A stretch of DNA of 18,885 nucleotides from Candidatus Uhrbacteria bacterium (lineage in GTDB: Bacteria > Patescibacteriota > Patescibacteriia > 2-12-FULL-60-25). The notes beneath the pieces were generated by a model. That model did not search any database, had not been told where the DNA came from, and was given only the letters and a program-made list of their open reading frames with translations. Positions 14,676 through 18,885 of the stretch are shown here, piece by piece. The first letter of the stretch is position 1, and each line of letters begins with the position of its first letter. The translations under genes were made by a program, and so were the position numbers. Location: contig SICT01000013.1 in NCBI GenBank assembly GCA_009691315.1, positions 1 to 18,885 of the forward strand, given 5' to 3'.

Positions 14676-14684
14676 AGTATAGCA
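14676..14684 (-). promoter_or_regulatory. Extended -10 promoter for a possibly leaderless transcript
   Basis: TGC-TATACT on the minus strand is an extended -10 (TGn plus five of six TATAAT bases). The last base of the hexamer is seven bases from the ATG of the 218-aa gene, putting the start site at or next to that ATG. No good -35 at 17 bases; extended -10 promoters often lack one. Confidence 0.5.
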
Positions 14685-14701
14685 TGAACCTTAAAAAATT
14701 T

Positions 14702-16150
14702 TTAGGACACGGGTGTCAATTCAAACTCCCCACGATTTTTATCTTCGATGCGCCAACCGAACGCTTCAATTTGTTCCCGAAGTTGATCTGATTTCTCCCA
14801 ATCTTTTGCTCCACGTGCGGTACATCGTTCTTCTGCGAGTCTTGTTACTTCTGCCGGCACTTCAATCGACTGGCCGATGATCGAACTCAGTCCCAATCCA
14901 AATACTTCATCTATTTTTGCGACCGCCAACCCTTTGTCTTCGTCCGATAAGTCTGACTTCAGCATCTCCCACATGATGGCGAGCGCCTGCGAAGTATTGA
15001 GATCATCTTCCAGGGCATGGATAAATCCGGTAGGGGCGTGATTCATCACGCCCTGGTCCTTGGGCCCATTGGACCCGGGCGCAATAAATTGCGCCCCTAC
15101 CAACAATCGCCGTGCGGTTGTCTGCAATTTTTTTAATGCCTGCCCCGCCCCCTCCAACCCTTCCCATGTAAAATTCATCTTCTGACGATAGTGTGTGCCG
15201 AGGCAGTAATAACGAAAAGCCAGTGGATCAAATTTTTTTGCGACAAGATCATCCAGCGTATAGGCATTGCCTAAAGACTTGCCCATACGACCGCCATTGA
15301 TCAACAAAAACTCATTGTGCATCCAATAATTTGCTAAAGGCCGACCGAAAGCGGCCTCACTCTGTGCAATCTCATTTTCATGATGCACGGCAATATGATC
15401 AATCCCACTACAATGAAGATCAAATGGCTGACCAAGATATTTAACCGACATCGCCGAACACTCAATGTGCCATCCAGGAAATCCAACGCCCCACGGACTT
15501 GCCCATTCCATCTGACGCCGCAAAGCGTCCTGAGCAGAGTCGAAGGATCTTCCATTTGGATAGGAAAATTTCCATAACGCGAAATCCGAAGGCTGACGTT
15601 TTTCTTGATTCACTTCCACACGTGCGCCCGCCTCTTTCTCTTCGAGTTTTTGACCAGATAACTTTCCATACTCAGGAAATTTTGATGTATCAAAATAAAT
15701 CCCATCACTCGTTTGATAGGTAAATCCTTTTTTCTCCAGAACCTGAATCAGATCAATCTGTTCCGTAATATGTTCCGTCGCGTGTGGCATAATCGACGGC
15801 GGAATCAAATTTAATCGTTCCGCATCTTTTAAAAATTTCGCCTCATATTCTTTGGCAATATCCCAAGCACTTTTTCCAGTTTTAGCCGCTTCGCGTTCGA
15901 TCTTGTCCTCCCCTACATCCCCATCCCCCACGAGATGACCGACATCCGTAATATTTAAAACATGCTTCACACGATAACCTAAAAGAACGAGCGTGCGCTT
16001 TAAAATATCTTCAAAAATGTAGGATCGAAAATTCCCTAAATGGACAGGATTATAAACCGTTGGCCCACAAGTATACAGTCCCACTTCATCATCTTTCAAT
16101 GAGTGAAACTCTTCGAGTGAGCGGCGGAGCGTGTTCCAAACTTTTAACAT
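14702..16150 (-). CDS. cysS: Cysteinyl-tRNA synthetase
   Basis: A class I synthetase charging tRNA-Cys. Residues (482 aa): zinc ligand C28 in YTCGPTVYNPVHLGN, where HLGN (37-40) is the HIGH signature variant; GWHIECSAMS (C231), HHENE (256-260) with H256/E260-type zinc ligands; the KMSKS equivalent RMGKS (288-292); and the C-terminal domain ERCTARGAKDWEKSDQLREQI. Two segments do not belong to the family and are encoded by repeats: FDSAQDAL (203-210), between KFSYPNGR and the RQMEW motif, and VGAQFIAPGSNGPKDQGVMN continuing to HAPT (351-374), in the variable loop between two helices before GFIHALEDDLNTSQAL. Both keep the frame and spare catalytic residues. ATG 16150 follows the DUF5667 gene by nine bases. 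Confidence 0.97.
   Translation of the reverse strand: MLKVWNTLRRSLEEFHSLKDDEVGLYTCGPTVYNPVHLGNFRSYIFEDILKRTLVLLGYRVKHVLNITDVGHLVGDGDVGEDKIEREAAKTGKSAWDIAKEYEAKFLKDAERLNLIPPSIMPHATEHITEQIDLIQVLEKKGFTYQTSDGIYFDTSKFPEYGKLSGQKLEEKEAGARVEVNQEKRQPSDFALWKFSYPNGRSFDSAQDALRRQMEWASPWGVGFPGWHIECSAMSVKYLGQPFDLHCSGIDHIAVHHENEIAQSEAAFGRPLANYWMHNEFLLINGGRMGKSLGNAYTLDDLVAKKFDPLAFRYYCLGTHYRQKMNFTWEGLEGAGQALKKLQTTARRLLVGAQFIAPGSNGPKDQGVMNHAPTGFIHALEDDLNTSQALAIMWEMLKSDLSDEDKGLAVAKIDEVFGLGLSSIIGQSIEVPAEVTRLAEERCTARGAKDWEKSDQLREQIEAFGWRIEDKNRGEFELTPVS
15030..15100. repeat. GTAGGGGC-ended palindromic element, copy 2 (in cysS)
   Basis: Inverted ends GTAGGGGC (15030-15037) and GCCCCTAC (15093-15100). Two hairpins, GGGCGTGA-TTCA-TCACGCCC (15034-15053) and GGGCGCAAT-AA-ATTGCGCCC (15077-15096), flank a GCCCTGGTCCT block shared with 7687-7768. 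The hairpin arms differ from copy 1 but stay paired. It encodes residues 351-374 of CysS, same orientation and same frame as in the ligase gene. Confidence 0.88.
15525..15548. repeat. CTGAGCAGAGTCGAAGG-type repeat in cysS
   Basis: GCGTCCTGAGCAGAGTCGAA reads FDSAQDAL on the minus strand, between conserved CysRS motifs where the family has only a short loop. The peptide FDSAQD is a familiar translation of a dispersed bacterial repeat (from memory). Confidence 0.65.
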
Positions 16151-16159
16151 GCCCCTAGA

Positions 16160-16843
16160 CTAGCGCACTTCGTCTTCGTCTTCAAATGTTTCCGTGTTTG
16201 TTTCTGATTTTCTCGGATGTTTCTTCACACGTACGCGATGTTTCTCCAAGGATTGAAGATCTTGATCAATCGCCTCAACCTGTTCCCGGAGCTGTCGCTT
16301 TAACTCTACGCGTTCCTCTCTTGTTTGCGCCTCATGCTCCTGCTCAAAAATCTCGGCCAGCTCCTGTTTCTCCACCTGCAAAATTTCATGGGTTGGAAGG
16401 GTTGAGGAGACGCTCACGTGAGCTAATGATTGTATGAAACGGTTTCTTTGCCCAGGAGGCCATGATTTTTCGCGCAAACTCATCAGCCGCACCTCGCGCA
16501 TTCGACGACGAGCGTGCTTGAGTTGAATATCAGTCTGTTTATCAGAAGAATAGGCCAACTGCACTTCCGCTCCTTCCATCACTGCACGCAATCCATATAA
16601 AGGATGATCCGGAAGAACTTCATCAGAGGCATAGGCATAAACACCTGTCCCGGCGGTCAGACTCAAAAAAATACTCAAAGAAGCACAAATTGTTTTCCAG
16701 CGATAAGACCACATCGTTCTGTGTGTGCGGGGAAAATACCCCGCCTCCTCTAATTTATCCTGTAAAGAAAGATAAAATGACCGCTCAGGTTTTGCGCGGC
16801 GGCTCATGCGACGGAACAGCCAAGAGATGCGAGGAGAGATCAT
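16160..16843 (-). CDS. DUF5667-type membrane protein, probable anti-sigma partner (227 aa)
   Basis: Layout: a basic cytoplasmic N-terminus (1-48), one membrane helix (about 50-72, TICASLSIFLSLTAGTGVYAYA), then an outside domain beginning SDEVLPDHPLYGLRAVMEGAEVQLAYSSD, the characteristic DUF5667 opening, with long charged helices (KHARRRMREVRLM; EKQELAEIFEQEHEAQTREERVELKRQLREQ split by a gap) and an acidic end. Its ATG overlaps the sigma factor's stop (ATGA), so the pair is coupled. In Actinobacteria and CPR, DUF5667 proteins commonly follow ECF sigma genes and are thought to sequester sigma at the membrane; the sensing function here is inferred. No zinc-finger (ZAS) motif is visible. Confidence 0.82.
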   Translation of the reverse strand: MISPRISWLFRRMSRRAKPERSFYLSLQDKLEEAGYFPRTHRTMWSYRWKTICASLSIFLSLTAGTGVYAYASDEVLPDHPLYGLRAVMEGAEVQLAYSSDKQTDIQLKHARRRMREVRLMSLREKSWPPGQRNRFIQSLAHVSVSSTLPTHEILQVEKQELAEIFEQEHEAQTREERVELKRQLREQVEAIDQDLQSLEKHRVRVKKHPRKSETNTETFEDEDEVR

Positions 16844-17343
16844 ATGGAGTAAGGATGTTTGAGCAAAGGTTTTAGTTTCTTGATCGCTCGTCCGGCTTGC
16901 ACACGTAAAGCACCTGATTTTTTTTCCAATACTTCTGCTAATTCATCAAAGGACCAACCTTCTAAATATTTCATCTGCACAAGTTGGGCATCTTCCGGAG
17001 GTAACTGGGTCATGGCTTGAAGCAGTGCTCTCTCATCATGCCGAGCAGCGAAACGTTCACGAAAATCTTCTGAGGCACAGAGAGAACCCTCTACGTCTTC
17101 CAAAGGGACTCCGGGATGTTGCTTGGCATGGTGGTTAATAATGTGATTCCTTGCGATCGTATACAGCCAAGAGGTCTTACTGATCGCCGGGTCATAACGA
17201 TCAAACGCTTGAAACGCTTTTAAAAAAATATCCTGCGTTAAATCTTGTGCCAGTTCCTTATTTCCAGCCACACGAAAATATACGAACTTATAAATTCGTT
17301 CCATGTAAGCTATGTAGAATTGGTGGAAGTCTGTTTTCTTCAT
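16840..17343 (-). CDS. RNA polymerase sigma factor, ECF type (167 aa)
   Basis: Contains the two ECF domains only. Region 2: FYIAYMERIYKFVYFRVAGN (8-27) and AQDLTQDIFLKAFQAFDRYDP, with the -10-reading TSWLYTIARNHIINHHAK. Region 4: LPPEDAQLVQMKYLEGWSFDELAEVLEKKSGALRVQAGRAIKKL (split here by a gap) with the helix-turn-helix that reads -35. Length and order match ECF factors. It is followed directly by its DUF5667 partner with an ATGA overlap. A candidate promoter lies at 17424-17452; a GGTAAC at about 17382-17387 with TATCTA at 17359-17364 could be an autoregulated ECF promoter but is weaker. The ATG has no SD. Confidence 0.92.
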   Translation of the reverse strand: MKKTDFHQFYIAYMERIYKFVYFRVAGNKELAQDLTQDIFLKAFQAFDRYDPAISKTSWLYTIARNHIINHHAKQHPGVPLEDVEGSLCASEDFRERFAARHDERALLQAMTQLPPEDAQLVQMKYLEGWSFDELAEVLEKKSGALRVQAGRAIKKLKPLLKHPYSI

Positions 17344-17423
17344 GCAACGAACATCTTTAGATACAGCGATGTTGGAGGAAAGTTACCCATCCTGTCAAAT
17401 CCAGACGAGACATTTTTTGATAA

Positions 17424-17452
17424 ATCATACACATTGACGGGCGTTTTCTTAA
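17424..17452 (-). promoter_or_regulatory. Candidate promoter of the sigma factor gene
   Basis: TTAAGA (17447-17452), 17 bases, TATGAT (17424-17429) on the minus strand, giving a leader of about 75 bases before ATG 17343. It overlaps the plus-strand promoter at 17434-17462. Moderate match only. Confidence 0.35.
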
Positions 17453-17462
17453 TCCGGACAAT
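17434..17462 (+). promoter_or_regulatory. Candidate plus-strand promoter of the island unit
   Basis: TTGACG (five of six), exactly 17 bases, GACAAT (four of six). The predicted start is near 17468, about 50 bases before the GTG of the small ORF, and a terminator with the same direction lies at 17729-17762. Confidence 0.5.
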
Positions 17463-17520
17463 AGAAGATACAACCCGTGTGATTGGATCTGCCAATCACC
17501 ACAACCCGTAGGAGGTTACC

Positions 17521-17649
17521 GTGCCCAGCACCGCACAGATCCGTTCGTTCCTGTTCGTCACCCACACCTTCCTCCCCTCGCATATCTGCGGTAGGTGGAT
17601 GCATGAGTTTGAACCAACGATGCCGTACGACACGCCAATGTTCTCTTAG
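17521..17649 (+). CDS. Possible 42-aa small protein
   Basis: GTG start five bases after TAGGAGG, the best SD in the window. The product starts VPSTAQIRSFLFVTHTFLPS and ends MPYDTPMFS; the middle holds CGRWMHEFEP. About four of five third codon positions are G or C, far above neighbouring genes, which may mean real coding by a foreign gene or simply a GC-rich RNA. No known family, no clear membrane helix. The stop is TAG at 17647, followed by a strong stem. Confidence 0.45.
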   Translation: MPSTAQIRSFLFVTHTFLPSHICGRWMHEFEPTMPYDTPMFS

Positions 17650-17728
17650 CCGCCGTCGATTCCATGAACGCCGACGAGTCGCGCTGTGCGATGGCGGTGG
17701 GTGACGCCGCTCTTTTCCTCCTCCTCTT

Positions 17729-17762
17729 CGCTCTGACAAATTTGTCAGGGCGCTTTCTTTTT
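17729..17762 (+). terminator. Rho-independent terminator of the plus-strand island
   Basis: CGCTCTGACAAA / TTTGTCAGGGCG (17729-17752) pairs fully with one G-U and is followed by CTTTCTTTTT. There is no T-tail on the minus side, so the direction is plus. It overlaps the last codons and stop of the TrmB-like gene (17745). Confidence 0.75.
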
Positions 17763-18548
17763 CCACTCTGCTCCCCAACCCGGCGGCGGGCTCCATGCGG
17801 CCGCACAACTCCAGGCGTTCTCAAACAAGGCGCGGAACATGATCGTCAACTGTTTGCTTTCAATAATAATGCCGAGTGGTTTGCGCTTCATGGCTAAAAT
17901 GTATAAACGATCACCCGTGAGAACAATATCACCGGAAAATGGATAACGATGATAGTCCATCATGCGTGCTTCAGATCGACTGAGATCGAAAAAAGGTGGG
18001 ACACATCCCGGCTTGATTGCCATGAGTGCCCGACGACCAGACGTCGCTCGACGGTTGATCGTCACTCGCTCGCGCCCACGCGTATTCGCGAGTCTGATCA
18101 ACTCTTCATCAACGGCATAGACCTCCCAAATCGATTCACGACTCTGTCCAATTTCTTCACGGATAACCGAAAGCGCTTCCTCCCCTTCAAAAAAACGAAT
18201 TCCGGGCTTGTCAGATCGTGCATTAAACAGCGCCAGTAATTTTGGCAAAGATTGTTCAAGTCGTTCTTTTTTCGCGGCCACACGTGACGACTCTTCCGTC
18301 ACGAGCGAAAGCAGGCGCTGAGGATCTTCCGCAGAAAATAAAATCTTTTTTCCTTCAGAGAAGGTAGCCACAAGTCCCTGCAACTGCAGTTTTTCTATGA
18401 CCATGTAGGCCGTGGAACGATTGATGCCCGCACGCTGAGCAATTTCCTGAACGCTCGCCGAGCCAAGCTGTAGCATCGTCAAATACACATCAATTTCTTT
18501 TGACGCAAAACCACATTCTCCTAAATGGACACGTAATTCATCAAGCAT
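17745..18548 (-). CDS. TrmB-like transcriptional regulator (267 aa)
   Basis: Begins with a winged helix-turn-helix: ASKEIDVYLTMLQLGSASVQEIAQRAGINRSTAYMVIEKLQLQGLV (about 15-60, split by a gap). The Q-E-I-A-x-x-A-G-x-N-R-S-T recognition segment is typical of TrmB/sugar-type regulators. A coiled linker (EESSRVAAKKERLEQSLPKLL) and a C-terminal effector-type domain (GIRFFEGEEALSVIREEIGQ, TINRRATSGRRALMAIKP, PFSGDIVLTGDRLYILAMK) follow. TrmB proteins control sugar uptake and use in archaea; bacterial CPR copies are of unknown target. It starts six bases after the glycosyltransferase gene. The last residues (AAWSPPPGWGAEWKKKAP) overlap an antisense terminator and depart from the usual family end. 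Confidence 0.82.
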   Translation of the reverse strand: MLDELRVHLGECGFASKEIDVYLTMLQLGSASVQEIAQRAGINRSTAYMVIEKLQLQGLVATFSEGKKILFSAEDPQRLLSLVTEESSRVAAKKERLEQSLPKLLALFNARSDKPGIRFFEGEEALSVIREEIGQSRESIWEVYAVDEELIRLANTRGRERVTINRRATSGRRALMAIKPGCVPPFFDLSRSEARMMDYHRYPFSGDIVLTGDRLYILAMKRKPLGIIIESKQLTIMFRALFENAWSCAAAWSPPPGWGAEWKKKAP

Positions 18549-18554
18549 AAAACA

Positions 18555-18885
18555 TCACCATTGTGTGAGTACCGGATATATTTGTTGAGCTGTTTGCTCC
18601 CAGGTATAACGCTTGGCCCAGATCAGACCGCGGGCACGCAAATCTTGTTGCAGAGACGGATCGTCGATCAGATGGGTCAACTGACGAACGAGCGCTCCCA
18701 CATCTCCCGGATCAAACCATAAAGCATTTTCAATGCCTACGATCTCCGGAATCGAGGCGGCGTGAGAACAGATCGTTGGTGTGCCACAAGCCATGGCCTC
18801 AATCGGCGTCACACAAAATCCTTCGTACCAGGCAGGATGTACAAGAGCGATGGCCCGCGACAACAGAGCAACTTTCTCATCTTCC
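18555..18885 (-). CDS. GT4 family glycosyltransferase, C-terminal part
   Basis: The gene continues past the right edge; the frame is open through EDEKVALLSRAIALVHPAWYEGF. It shows the donor-nucleotide-sugar domain of GT-B fold, GT4 (glycosyl_transferase group 1): the E-x7-E region YEGFCVTPIEAMACGTPTIC, SHAASIPEIVG, the LWFDPGDVGALVRQL block, and the closing helix AKRYTWEQTAQQIYPVL. It adds a sugar from a nucleotide donor to an acceptor, probably a surface glycan, in the cytoplasm or at the inner membrane face. Acceptor and sugar are unknown. Together with the ligase it hints at surface polysaccharide synthesis. Confidence 0.93.
   Translation of the reverse strand, partial: EDEKVALLSRAIALVHPAWYEGFCVTPIEAMACGTPTICSHAASIPEIVGIENALWFDPGDVGALVRQLTHLIDDPSLQQDLRARGLIWAKRYTWEQTAQQIYPVLTQW

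Larger units (their letters stand above)
17468..17763 (+). ncRNA. Candidate structured transcript, about 295 nt, with a small ORF
   Basis: A plus-strand unit opposite in direction to its neighbours: promoter, 5' stem GTGATTGG/CCAATCAC (17479-17499), SD and small ORF, a stem ACCG-(CA)-CAGAT / ATCTGCGGT (17530-17540 with 17584-17592), a long-range ten-pair stem GCCGCCGTCG / CGATGGCGGT (17649-17658 with 17689-17698, two G-U pairs), and an intrinsic terminator. It is GC-rich compared with its neighbours. Whether it is a regulatory RNA, a small mRNA, or both is open. No match to tmRNA, RNase P, SRP or 6S RNA was recognised. Confidence 0.45.

Noticed and set aside
17376..17398. TTGACA (minus strand, 17393-17398) as sigma gene -35
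   Set aside because: No acceptable -10 at 16-19 bases downstream.
17600..17640. tRNA gene suggested by GGTTCAAAC on the minus strand
   Set aside because: The flanking five bases on each side do not pair as a T-arm and no acceptor or anticodon arm was found.
17449..17808. Arg-rich 119-aa minus-strand reading frame
   Set aside because: It is antisense to the plus-strand unit, overlaps the TrmB-like gene, and has no start signal or protein-like composition.
17664..17897. 77-aa plus-strand reading frame starting MNADESRC
   Set aside because: No SD, and it runs through the terminator and antisense into the TrmB-like gene.
1..18885. CRISPR array, rRNA, tRNA or full insertion sequence
   Set aside because: No regularly spaced repeats, no rRNA text, no cloverleaf and no transposase was recognised in the window.

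Overview
The window looks like a chromosomal segment of a Candidate Phyla Radiation (Patescibacteria) bacterium, most likely of the Parcubacteria/Uhrbacteria-like branch. This is an inference from gene content and protein style: a sigma factor paired with a DUF5667 membrane protein, a large TraG/VirB4-like ATPase between two lineage-type unknown proteins, a PRC-barrel protein beside dnaX, a TrmB-like regulator, and few Shine-Dalgarno (SD) sequences. A normal RF2 gene (prfB) and TGA used as an ordinary stop argue against the CPR lineages that recode UGA. Almost every gene lies on the minus strand, so transcription runs mostly from high to low coordinates.

Layout, read from the right edge. First comes the C-terminal part of a GT4 glycosyltransferase, then a TrmB-like regulator six bases after it. 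Next is a plus-strand island (about 17434-17763) with its own promoter, a GC-rich 42-codon ORF behind a strong SD, several stems and a terminator. Then come an ECF-like sigma factor and its DUF5667 partner (ATGA overlap), cysS, a Pro/Ala-rich protein with a possible leaderless promoter, a TraG/VirB4-like ATPase, an unknown 204-aa protein, dnaX, a PRC-barrel protein, a nucleotidyltransferase-like protein, an O-antigen-ligase-like membrane protein and an unknown 232-aa protein, closed by an intrinsic terminator at 5920-5945. A second unit starts at a CIRCE operator: groES, groEL, a small DUF4870-type membrane protein and prfB. A lone plus-strand PQ-loop (SemiSWEET-like) gene follows and ends exactly where prfB ends. 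It diverges from tsaC, which is followed by a membrane-anchored unknown protein, a frameshifted DUF559 gene, and the first codons of another gene running off the left edge.

The most distinctive property is the number of small palindromic repeats, several read in frame inside genes. A GTAGGGGC-ended element sits in the O-antigen ligase gene and again in cysS, same orientation and same reading frame, adding a related peptide to both proteins. A different double hairpin adds an IPACAGMT peptide to the ligase, and a third repeat type adds FDSAQDAL to cysS. The dnaX linker and the nucleotidyltransferase carry further repeat-like insertions. At the left edge the DUF559 gene is bracketed by two inverted copies of one palindromic repeat. 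The inner copy supplies the gene's last codons and also the SD of the next gene, which makes the unit look like a small mobile cassette.

Functionally the window mixes translation (cysS, prfB, tsaC), protein folding (groESL under HrcA/CIRCE control), replication (dnaX), envelope or glycan work (GT4, ligase, nucleotidyltransferase-like protein), a membrane ATPase module, and a sigma/anti-sigma pair.
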